DNA of 64,000 nucleotides from Vibrio tapetis subsp. tapetis (GTDB lineage: Bacteria > Pseudomonadota > Gammaproteobacteria > Enterobacterales > Vibrionaceae): assembly GCF_900233005.1 (NCBI RefSeq), contig NZ_LT960611.1, forward strand, positions 3,658,001-3,722,000, written 5' to 3'. Positions 52,780 to 59,655 of this stretch are shown here, one piece after another (within the stretch, counting starts at the first letter, position 1; each line of letters starts with the position of its first letter). A program made the translations under genes and the position numbers. A model generated the notes under the pieces. It was not told the origin of the DNA. It made no database searches and worked only from the letters and a program-made list of their open reading frames with translations.

Positions 52780-53974
52780 GGGATTAAAAAGTATTTATCT
52801 TGAGCACCATTCGGCGGTGTTAACCGATACAGGGGAAATCATGACGGCTTCGTATGAGTCTCCCGCCGTCGAACTCATTACCGATATTATGCAAAGAGAG
52901 TACGTAACCCTTGGTTTCGACGTTCTACCTGAACGAAAAGTTAAGATGTATGAACCTTCTCTTATTTCATCCCTACTCAAGGAAGTCGCACAAAGAAAGA
53001 CCGACGAAAAAAGTGCCAGCGATGCCAAAAGTGAAACGTATGGCATTGCCATGCGAATGCTGGAATACGCCGCTCAACATGAATGTTCTGATATTCATAT
53101 TGAATTGTATAAAACGGAAACTCGTATAGAAATGCGAATAGATGGCCGAATGGTGGTTTATGGCCAAATTATTAAAGACTATGAGTGGGGGCAACATCTT
53201 ATAGCCATTTTGTTTTATCACGCAGACATTAAAGATGACGATTTTAATGTCACTAAACCAAACAATGGCAGGATCACCGCTTTACTTAAAACGGCGCAAG
53301 GAAAGAGGGACACCGACTGGCGAATGAGTTATATGCCAGCCTTAAACAAAGGCGGACAAGCCACTCTTCGATGGCTGAATAAGTCCATGGAAATTCCAAC
53401 ACTGGAGGAGTTGGGATGGGAAGCAGGGCAACGCCGAGAAGTTCGCAACTTTATGTACAGTAAAGCCGGTGTGTTAGTTTTTGCAGGTCAAACAGGCTCA
53501 GGGAAAACCACCTCGATTGCGGCCATGCTTAACGAAGTTAAGCGAAAAGGGCGCTCTATCAATACACTAGAAGATCCCGTTGAATTTGATTTGGGGGTGA
53601 TCCAAACCTCGATTAATAGCCAGGGGGAAGGCAAGGCCTTAACAACCAAAGTGGGTGTGCAATGCCCGACTTGCCAAAAAGGCGAACTAAGGCGTTTGAA
53701 GGGGAAGAAAGGTCACTTTTGGGCGTGTAACCGTTACCCCGATTGCAAAAGTGTCTTTCCTGACAACAAAGGAAAACCCAACTTAAACCCTGCCCCTAAG
53801 CAAAAGGTTAAGCCAAGCGAAACGGAACTTTGTAAGTGCGGAAAAGGGTTAGTACGTCGAAGTGGTAAGAAAGAAGGCTCATTCTGGTGGGGATGCTCTG
53901 GCTTTCCTAAATGCAAAGTTCGTTACTTTGACAAGAATGGCCATCCAGATAGAGATGCCAGCGAATTAAGTTAA
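52742..53974 (+). CDS. PilQ-type ATPase truncated and fused to topoisomerase zinc ribbons
   Basis: A 410-aa hybrid. Residues 1-295 are a GspE/PilB-type pilus ATPase: HECSDIHIELYK, then Walker A GQTGSGKTTS (249-258) and NTLEDPVEFDL. The ATPase stops before Walker B and the His box. From about residue 298 (KALTTKVGVQCPTC) the protein becomes a topoisomerase C-terminus with two zinc ribbons: C308, C311, C329, C335 and C364, C366, C385, C391. The joint is in frame. Catalysis by the ATPase is very unlikely. The rest of the pilus genes (pilR, pilS and others) would be expected here and are gone, so a deletion between pilQ and a plasmid topoisomerase gene is the simplest cause. Confidence 0.85.
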   Translation: MNPTLNRNVLVSEGLKSIYLEHHSAVLTDTGEIMTASYESPAVELITDIMQREYVTLGFDVLPERKVKMYEPSLISSLLKEVAQRKTDEKSASDAKSETYGIAMRMLEYAAQHECSDIHIELYKTETRIEMRIDGRMVVYGQIIKDYEWGQHLIAILFYHADIKDDDFNVTKPNNGRITALLKTAQGKRDTDWRMSYMPALNKGGQATLRWLNKSMEIPTLEELGWEAGQRREVRNFMYSKAGVLVFAGQTGSGKTTSIAAMLNEVKRKGRSINTLEDPVEFDLGVIQTSINSQGEGKALTTKVGVQCPTCQKGELRRLKGKKGHFWACNRYPDCKSVFPDNKGKPNLNPAPKQKVKPSETELCKCGKGLVRRSGKKEGSFWWGCSGFPKCKVRYFDKNGHPDRDASELS

Positions 53975-54004
53975 CAAAAAACGGTGTCTTCTACGTATAA
54001 TCTA

Positions 54005-54038
54005 CTGCGTTTTTGGGGCTGCAGCGCCTAAAACGCAG
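54005..54038 (+). terminator. Stem-loop after the fusion gene
   Basis: CTGCGTTTT pairs with AAAACGCAG around a GC-rich loop that itself contains GGGGCTGCAGCGCC. It lies 31 bp after the stop. It could terminate the transfer operon or be a recombination relic. Confidence 0.4.
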
Positions 54039-54059
54039 CATAAAATATTGAAAACTTCA

Positions 54060-54323
54060 TTAGTGAATTTGAACACCATTCTCTGACATCCTATCAACCC
54101 AATCTGAGGTTAACGAAATCTCGGTTCCCCCTTCAGAATAATGCTTCTCAACTCGATGCAAAGCATTGGCTCTCACGTCCAAGCTTTTTCCTTCCAAACT
54201 GCAATAAATATCGTTTATCAGATCAAAAGAAGTTTTATAAATAGAGCTATAAAACGTTTCCTCGACTTCAAAATCTTCATTAAGTTTCTTCACGTTTTTT
54301 AACTCATAAATTTTATTCTTCAA
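54060..54323 (-). CDS. Hypothetical protein
   Basis: An 87-aa acidic protein (MKNKIYELKNVKKLNEDFEV, SSIYKTSFDLINDIYCSLEG, RVEKHYSEGGTEISLTSDWV). A weak GGTGAC lies before the ATG. No family was recognised. It is the last of several small minus-strand genes between the transfer block and the toxin-antitoxin pair. Confidence 0.5.
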   Translation of the reverse strand: MKNKIYELKNVKKLNEDFEVEETFYSSIYKTSFDLINDIYCSLEGKSLDVRANALHRVEKHYSEGGTEISLTSDWVDRMSENGVQIH

Positions 54324-54354
54324 AATGTCACCTTAATTACCACATACAATTGCA

Positions 54355-54423
54355 GACTGACGCACTTCGTTTGTCGGGTTCGCACTGTCTCTACATGCAA
54401 GCATATAGCAGCCAGCACAAACC
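54355..54423 (+). repeat. Dispersed repeat, copy C (short form)
   Basis: GACTGACGCACTTCGTTTGT, CGGGTTCGCACTGTCTCTAC and ATGCAAGCATATAGCAGCCA match copy B almost perfectly, but the left ~35 bp (GGATCGATC...GATGAG) is missing. Unlike A and B it is not behind a replication gene but near the end of the transfer block. Confidence 0.75.
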
Positions 54424-54452
54424 TGTATTTTTAACGTTCCTGTCATTCGTTT

Positions 54453-54665
54453 CTAGATCACGTTCACTATCAGAATCGAAACAGTTGGGTGATGTTCTAT
54501 GTCCAATACAATACCACCACTACTGCCGTTTTCATGATCCCAATAAATCTTGTCGCTTTTACCTACTGGATTAGAAAAATGCGCAGTAGTTCCGTGTGAG
54601 CGATCAATTTTATCATTTGTCTCTGATGCATTGATAACAATGAAATATTTAAAATTATTGGACAC
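54453..54665 (-). CDS. Hypothetical protein
   Basis: A 70-aa frame (MSNNFKYFIVINASETNDKI, GTTAHFSNPVGKSDKIYWDH, GIVLDIEHHPTVSILIVNVI). GGAGAAAA precedes the ATG on the minus strand. No known family. It lies between repeat C and the gene at 54741. Confidence 0.45.
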   Translation of the reverse strand: MSNNFKYFIVINASETNDKIDRSHGTTAHFSNPVGKSDKIYWDHENGSSGGIVLDIEHHPTVSILIVNVI

Positions 54666-54740
54666 AATTTTCTCCTACTTATCAGAACTTCTGTTACTCC
54701 AAGTGACACCATTAGATTCAATGAGTTGTGTTATGTACTC

Positions 54741-55136
54741 TTAGTTGGCGTTTGATGCCAATGCTGATTTGAATACCTCATCGATCACATCATCAAACAT
54801 TCCCGACATATAGATCTCAGTTGTCAGCAATGGTTCATAATCTTCTTCGATAACACCTTCTGGCAACTCAAATGGATAACCGTCAATGGCAAGAGCCATA
54901 TCAAACCGTATACGGCTCCCTCCAACACTTAATTCATCAAATGTTTGTGATTGAAGACGCTTGTCTAGGCGCTCTTCTAAATCTTCTTTAAAGGCTAATT
55001 TTAAAAATCGGATACCTTCATCTGTAACCGTCACTTCCTCTGGATTGTACCTAATATCTTTTGATTTATGTTTTACAACTCTTTGATTTTTGGCTTTTAA
55101 CTTTGCGCGTTTCGCGCGTTTTTCTTTATTTGCCAT
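54741..55136 (-). CDS. Hypothetical protein with basic N-terminus
   Basis: A 131-aa protein with a lysine/arginine-rich start (MANKEKRAKRAKLKAKNQRV) and an acidic C-terminal domain (ELPEGVIEEDYEPLLTTEIY). The bipolar charge suggests nucleic-acid binding. AAAGG precedes the start, and the gene follows 55150 by 13 bp in a probable operon with 55511. Confidence 0.55.
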   Translation of the reverse strand: MANKEKRAKRAKLKAKNQRVVKHKSKDIRYNPEEVTVTDEGIRFLKLAFKEDLEERLDKRLQSQTFDELSVGGSRIRFDMALAIDGYPFELPEGVIEEDYEPLLTTEIYMSGMFDDVIDEVFKSALASNAN

Positions 55137-55149
55137 GTCTAATTACCTT

Positions 55150-55494
55150 TTAAGAGTTACTCGCTACCGATTTCACAGCCTTCGCAATTGAAAATGGTCT
55201 AATTTCATCATTGCTAAAATGCACTTTATAACAAGCATTTGTAACCCACATGCCACTGATCTGACGCTTCTCATAGGCGACACTAAATGCAGTAATCAAT
55301 CGGCCATTAAGTTCATAACCAGAAGAGTTGTCACAGTATCGCTCGTATACATCCTTAAGGGCATCATATAACTCTCCCTCTTTAATTAGACCAGAAGCTA
55401 ACCTTTCTTCCTTTTGCTCTACAAAATAGCTTACGGCAGCTCCTTGTTTTTCAAACAAACGTCCTGAAATTATGACTGGCTTTGCTCTACCCAT
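55150..55494 (-). CDS. Hypothetical protein, possibly DUF3223/DCL-like
   Basis: A 114-aa protein: SGRLFEKQGAAVSYFVEQKE, then a helical middle (ELYDALKDVYERYCDNSSGY) and ITAFSVAYEK...MWVTNACYKVHFS. The order of a start-strand, a K-x-A-x-x-YF helix and a final aromatic strand pair recalls the DCL/DUF3223 fold, but the key glycine/histidine pattern is weak. Function is unknown. Confidence 0.5.
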   Translation of the reverse strand: MGRAKPVIISGRLFEKQGAAVSYFVEQKEERLASGLIKEGELYDALKDVYERYCDNSSGYELNGRLITAFSVAYEKRQISGMWVTNACYKVHFSNDEIRPFSIAKAVKSVASNS

Positions 55495-55510
55495 TATTTT
55501 TCCCCGAATC

Positions 55511-55774
55511 TTAATGAACCATCAATGCGAGAAATGTAACATCACCAGACCTGATGATATCTAACGCCTCTTGTTTTAAAGTTTTGTCATCTTTAATAAG
55601 TTCAAGGAACTGCCCGTGATATTTTTCTGAATTAGATAAAGCATCTAAACGAATAATAATCTCTGTCCCATGATCTTCATTCGTGAAACAAAAAGCCTCC
55701 CCCTCAAAAACAGTAGCAATGGCATCAAATGTTAACTCTTCGACTTTTAATACAAGCCCTTTAAACTTAACCAT
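55511..55774 (-). CDS. Hypothetical protein
   Basis: An 87-aa protein (MVKFKGLVLKVEELTFDAIA, TVFEGEAFCFTNEDHGTEII, ALDIIRSGDVTFLALMVH). I start at 55774, where AAGGAAAAA is well placed, rather than 55831, which would run back through the operator. It is divergent from the toxin-antitoxin pair and may share its control. Confidence 0.5.
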   Translation of the reverse strand: MVKFKGLVLKVEELTFDAIATVFEGEAFCFTNEDHGTEIIIRLDALSNSEKYHGQFLELIKDDKTLKQEALDIIRSGDVTFLALMVH

Positions 55775-55809
55775 GACTTTTTCCTTGTTTATTACGAACA
55801 TCAACTTTT

Positions 55810-55878
55810 TGTCATGACGAATACTATACATCTTGATGTATAAAAAGCAAACGACTTGACTTAAATATCGTCATGACA
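55810..55878. promoter_or_regulatory. Divergent-promoter operators of the RHH/PemK-like module
   Basis: TGTCATGACGA (55810-55820) and TCGTCATGACA (55868-55878) are exact inverted copies, each with a TCATGA core. Between them lies the perfect palindrome ATACATCTTGATGTAT (55826-55841). The array fits cooperative binding by the ribbon-helix-helix antitoxin and looping of the promoter. Confidence 0.7.
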
Positions 55879-55891
55879 GAAAATGGTAAAC

Positions 55892-56095
55892 ATGACAAAA
55901 AAAAACGGAAAAAGAGGACGACCTAAACAGGACGTAACTCTTGATAAAAAACAAGAAATTCGCTGTACAGAGGATGATAAGTTACTGTGGAAATTAGCAG
56001 CTAATGATTATGATTCTGTTAGTGAGTGGGCTAGAGAAATACTTACTCGTAGCGCGAAAAGGACTGTAAATAAAAATGGCTCAACTAAGGATTAA
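55892..56095 (+). CDS. Ribbon-helix-helix antitoxin-like protein
   Basis: A 67-aa protein with an AT-hook-like start (KKNGKRGRPKQD) followed by a strand and two helices (KKQEIRCTEDDKLLWKLAAN, YDSVSEWAREILTRSAKR), the Arc/MetJ fold used by many antitoxins. Start at 55892. It overlaps the toxin gene by 20 bp, the normal antitoxin-first order. It likely binds the upstream operators and neutralises the toxin. Confidence 0.7.
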   Translation: MTKKNGKRGRPKQDVTLDKKQEIRCTEDDKLLWKLAANDYDSVSEWAREILTRSAKRTVNKNGSTKD

Positions 56096-56573
56096 TGGTA
56101 ACGTTCGAATCGGGCATGTTTATGACTGTAATTTCGGGCAATTCAAAAAAAATGGTGGAGGCTGTACTGTAAGTAGAGATGAAGCCGAGATAGATTACAA
56201 TTACCGAATTCCCAATGAAATGATTAAAGTTAGATCTGTAATTGTGATCGGAAAGCATAGAGGCGCGTACATTGTTGTGCCAATAAGCGCAACTAAAGAA
56301 GAAGCAAAGAAGAAGGAAAAAGAGCCTGAGTTCCAAGGTTTTCATGTAAAACTTGAGCATACTGATATACCGACTACTCCACGCTATCCATATGGGGTAG
56401 ATCGTTGGGCTTTGTGTAATCTGGTTACGACCGTAGACGGAGGACGACTACAAGACCTCTACAATTCTGAAAGCCGCTCATTTGTGAAAGCACAAAAAGT
56501 GTCTGATGAAACCCTAGATAAGATCAGAAAAGGGGTTGTTATTGCGATTGGCTTGAGAGATTTGGTTAAATAA
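56076..56573 (+). CDS. PemK/MazF-like toxin
   Basis: A 165-aa protein of the PemK/MazF endoribonuclease type: GHVYDCNFGQF at the start, IPNEMIKVRSVIVIGKHRG (equivalent of the PEMxKxRPVVVI motif), YIVVPISATKEEA, and DRWALCNLVTTVDGGRLQDL near the end. It is longer than classical PemK but fits the larger variants. With the upstream antitoxin it forms an addiction module. A terminator follows at 56677. Confidence 0.75.
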   Translation: MAQLRINGNVRIGHVYDCNFGQFKKNGGGCTVSRDEAEIDYNYRIPNEMIKVRSVIVIGKHRGAYIVVPISATKEEAKKKEKEPEFQGFHVKLEHTDIPTTPRYPYGVDRWALCNLVTTVDGGRLQDLYNSESRSFVKAQKVSDETLDKIRKGVVIAIGLRDLVK

Positions 56574-56633
56574 CTTCATTAGGCTTATTGGATCTATTGA
56601 CGTTACCCTAAAATAATCCTAATATAGTTATAC

Positions 56634-56674
56634 AGCCGCAAGGCAAGTTTAAGTTTTAGCCGCAAGGCAAGTTT
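56634..56674 (+). repeat. Two 17-bp direct repeats
   Basis: AGCCGCAAGGCAAGTTT occurs at 56634-56650 and again at 56658-56674, 24 bp apart. It is non-coding and sits between the toxin stop and its terminator. Confidence 0.6.
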
Positions 56675-56676
56675 CG

Positions 56677-56705
56677 AAAAGCCTCGTCATTAGACGGGGC
56701 TTTTT
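56677..56705 (+). terminator. Terminator of the toxin-antitoxin operon
   Basis: AAAAGCCTCGTC-ATTA-GACGGGGCTTTTT: an 8-bp GC-rich stem with one G-T pair and a T5 tail. Confidence 0.85.
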
Positions 56706-56796
56706 CGTATCTGGCTCTGGTGTTTAAATTATAACTTTAAGATCCAAGTCTTGTCTTTGTCCTCAATGAGTGTTGATTAGCTTTAGAGGAGAATAA

Positions 56797-56825
56797 AAAA
56801 AGCCCAATAGAAACTATCGGGCGAT
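56797..56825 (-). terminator. Terminator of ardC
   Basis: On the minus strand GCCCGATAG-TTT-CTATTGGGC followed by T7 lies just after the ardC stop. Perfect but for one G-T pair. Confidence 0.85.
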
Positions 56826-56829
56826 TTAG

Positions 56830-57672
56830 TTAAGCAGCTTTCGAAACCTCAAGGTTAACGAACTCCTTCAAAAATTGATGTGCCTTACTAGCTTGAGTTG
56901 CAGCTTTAAAAACATAACGTTTGTCATTTTTTAAAACTTCAAGCCAACTGGCTATATACGATTCGTGTTGAACATTACCAACTATACCAAAATCAGCCAT
57001 TAGAAAAGCCGCTCCAATCTCTGCAATCAACTCCTCAAACGCATAATCTTTACTACCAAAACTACCTTTGTTATCTCGATCTAGGCGCGACTTATGTCCC
57101 GTCCAATGAGTTAACTCGTGCATAATCGTAGCGTATAGATCCGCATTTTCAGAGAAGCGTGAGCGTTCTGGAATGACAATTTCATCTGTTGACGGACGAA
57201 AGAAAGCCTTTTGTCCACTATAGCTAATTGAAGCGCCGGTACTAACCAAGAACGTTTCTACTTCATCAATCAAAGTTACGTCGTCACGAACATTTACAAC
57301 CGGTGTATCTGCTCGTTCAACGCCTTCAATCTGATCAAGGTTGAACACCACATAGGTCTTCAAGCAAGAGTAGGTTTCTTTTTCTTCCTGGTCAGATGCA
57401 CTGTTCTTTTTCTCAACTACCTTATAGAAAAAGATATGCGTCCCCTTTTCACCTTTTCTGACCTTACCCCCAAGCGCTTTTGATTGCTTAAAAGTGAGCC
57501 ATTGAGATGATGAGAAACGATTCATCTGAGCACTCATCCAAAGCAACATTACATTCATGCCCTGGTAATCGTTCTGAGTAGAAAAGTTACTCGGAATACC
57601 TGAAGCCTGAGTTACATCCCAAGGACATTGCCAAGGTTTAATCCCCTGCTCTAGTGCCTCAATTATTTGATC
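56830..57672 (-). pseudogene. ardC: ArdC-type antirestriction protein, 5' end removed by IS6
   Basis: About 280 residues remain of an ArdC-family protein (ssDNA-binding N-terminal domain plus a zinc-metalloprotease-like C-terminal domain). Visible are KPWQCPWDV, NDYQGMNVMLLWMS, GGKVRKGEKGTHIFFYKVVE, and the metal site HELTHWTGHKSRLDRD with EELIAEIGAAFL. Only the first 10 or so codons, with start and promoter, are lost to the IS6 right end at 57673. The readable frame continues into the IS, so an outward promoter could still express a nearly full protein. ArdC shields incoming plasmid DNA from type I and other restriction, notable beside hsdR at 0.3 kb. Confidence 0.85.
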
Positions 57673-58532
57673 GGGCTTGTTACAACTAATTAGAGAATGC
57701 AGATCTACCCAGTCATGGGCGTAACCATTACTGGTAAACCACCTCAACATTGAAGAGACGATTCATGAAGGCGGATCTCTCCCGAACAAGCGTTTTACGC
57801 TCATCATGACGTAACCAGAAATCAAACTGGCCTTTGTTCAACATTCGCAATGATTCGAATCCCTCGATAGTTGACCAGGCTCGCTTTCGTATTTTAAAAC
57901 CGCCTGTGCTGACAACGAGCTTCTTGATGGGGGAGTGATCAGACTCGATCCCATTATTGAGAGACTTCACTTGCCGGTGTTCGACATCCGCTCGCAGCCG
58001 CCCCTCCTTCTTCAGGCGCGAAATAGCATGAGCATACGAGGAATGCTTGTCCGTGTTCAAGGTCTTAGGCTGAGTGTCTACATCATAGTATCTTAGACAC
58101 CGTTTCAAGAACTGATAAGCCGCGTTTTTATTACGTTTTTGTGAGAAATAGAAGTCCAGTGTTTCGCCTTGCTTGTTGATAGCTCGATACAGATAGTGCC
58201 ATTTCCCTTTCACCTTGACGTAGGTTTCATCGAGCTGCCACGAAGAGTCTGTTCGAATGAACTGATGGCGGCGTAACTTCTTGCGTAATGCAGGGGCATA
58301 TTCAATGAACCAACGATAAATGGTCGAGCGATTAACCGAAACCCCTCGTTCTGCCAGCATGTCGCTGAGGTTGGCGTAGCTCATTGGGGTCGAACCATAC
58401 CAACGAAGGCACCAAAGAATGATTTCAGGGGCAAAGTGTTTCCATTTGAATGCGGGATTGGTCATTGAGTCACTCGATCAGAAAAGACAGAACTGAATTC
58501 TGAGTCTTGGCTGATTTTTTTGCAACAACCCC
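57673..58532 (-). mobile_element. IS6-family element, complete
   Basis: 860 bp, minus orientation, from a slightly altered right end GGGCTTGTTACAAC to TTGCAACAACCCC at 58532. It interrupts ardC. Confidence 0.92.
57728..58465 (-). CDS. IS6-family transposase
   Basis: A complete 245-aa DDE transposase with D79, D139 and E174, differing from the copy at 29076 by a few residues (for example VEHRQVKSLNN, SDHSPIKK). It is likely functional. Confidence 0.95.
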   Translation of the reverse strand: MTNPAFKWKHFAPEIILWCLRWYGSTPMSYANLSDMLAERGVSVNRSTIYRWFIEYAPALRKKLRRHQFIRTDSSWQLDETYVKVKGKWHYLYRAINKQGETLDFYFSQKRNKNAAYQFLKRCLRYYDVDTQPKTLNTDKHSSYAHAISRLKKEGRLRADVEHRQVKSLNNGIESDHSPIKKLVVSTGGFKIRKRAWSTIEGFESLRMLNKGQFDFWLRHDERKTLVRERSAFMNRLFNVEVVYQ

Positions 58533-58843
58533 CTTAAATCAGTGTCCAAAACTGCTGAGTCGAATCAGGTTTGAACGCTATAAAAAATCCAAAAAAACCT
58601 GTTTTTGGTTAATATTTACAATATAATATTTTATCTAAAATAAATATTCGAACATTTTAACTTGCTAAGTATATGTTTTAAAATATTTATTTTTATTAAA
58701 AATAAATATTTTAAATAACTCAACAATCAATTACAATTGATACACTATAACATGTGTAAGATTATAAAAATCCAGAAAATAGCATTTTCTTTACTGAAAA
58801 AGAAAAATATTATTTATGTGGTGCAAGAAATCCTTTTAGATAT
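58533..58843. other. AT-rich leader region of the response regulator gene
   Basis: Very AT-rich with many TAAAATATTTA-like tracts and no gene. It probably contains the promoter of the downstream regulator, and its composition would suit H-NS-type silencing. Confidence 0.35.
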
Positions 58844-59602
58844 ATGAAATGTTTTCATTTAAAGCAGGTGTTAAAATTGTCAAAATCACATATTTTTAAA
58901 CCTATAGTTACTAGTAAGATTGTTATTGTGGAAGATGATGACAAATTTAGGGAAATGCTAGCAGAGTATTTTCAAACAGAAGGCTTTAAAGTCGCAACTA
59001 CGAGACTTGGCTTAGAAGCGCCAGCTCTGGTAGAGAAAGTTTACCCTGACCTGGTGTTATTGAATTTAATGCTAAAAGATCAAGATGGCCTGACAATTTG
59101 TAGACAGATCAGGACATGGTTTACTGGTAAGATCTTAATTTTAACAGCCAGTGACGATGACTTCGATCATGTTGCGGCATTGGAGATGGGCGCAGATGAT
59201 TTTGTAGTCAAGCCAATTAAGCCAAGAGTGTTGCTGGCTCGAATTCGAGTACTGTTAAGGCAAACTTCTTCTTTCGACACAACGCCTCAGAATAGGCAAC
59301 TCGAGTTTGGTCAGTTCGTGTTAAGTCAGTCTAACCGAAGATGTGTACTTGCTGGTAATACCATTACGCTTACAGACTTCGAATTTGACTTGCTTTGGTT
59401 ATTAGCACAATCGGCGGGCAATATCTTGTCTCGTGATGTATTAACTAAGGAGCTTAGAGGAATCGACTACGATGGTATTGATCGAAGCGTTGATAACCGA
59501 ATCGTTGCGCTAAGGAAAAAGTTGGAAATAAATCCAACTGTTCCCCAAGGTATAATAACCGTATATGGGAGAGGGTATTTGTTTGTCTCAGATGCTTGGT
59601 AA
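58844..59602 (+). CDS. OmpR/RstA-like response regulator lacking the phosphoacceptor Asp
   Basis: A 252-aa two-domain regulator. The receiver has the acidic pocket E30-D31-D32 (VIVEDDD), the switch residue T101 (LILTASD) and the conserved K123 (DFVVKPIKP), but the phosphorylation site in VYPDLVLLNLMLKDQDG is N74 instead of Asp. The C-terminal winged helix (LTDFEFDLLWLLAQ, IDRSVDNRIVALRKKLE, ITVYGRGYLF) is complete. The overall sequence resembles RstA. No histidine kinase is adjacent. It probably works without phosphorylation, controlled by its own level or by another ligand. An alternative TTG start at 58878 is possible. Confidence 0.85.
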   Translation: MKCFHLKQVLKLSKSHIFKPIVTSKIVIVEDDDKFREMLAEYFQTEGFKVATTRLGLEAPALVEKVYPDLVLLNLMLKDQDGLTICRQIRTWFTGKILILTASDDDFDHVAALEMGADDFVVKPIKPRVLLARIRVLLRQTSSFDTTPQNRQLEFGQFVLSQSNRRCVLAGNTITLTDFEFDLLWLLAQSAGNILSRDVLTKELRGIDYDGIDRSVDNRIVALRKKLEINPTVPQGIITVYGRGYLFVSDAW

Positions 59603-59655
59603 TTAACGGATTGTTCTGCATTGAAGTGCTCAGTTAATCATCAATATTGACTAAC

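Noticed and set aside
54355..54423. Dispersed repeat considered as an integron attC site
   Set aside because: It lacks the paired RYYYAAC/GTTRRRY core sites and no integrase is present.
56634..56674. Two 17-bp direct repeats considered as a minimal CRISPR
   Set aside because: Only two copies, 7-bp gap, no cas genes nearby.
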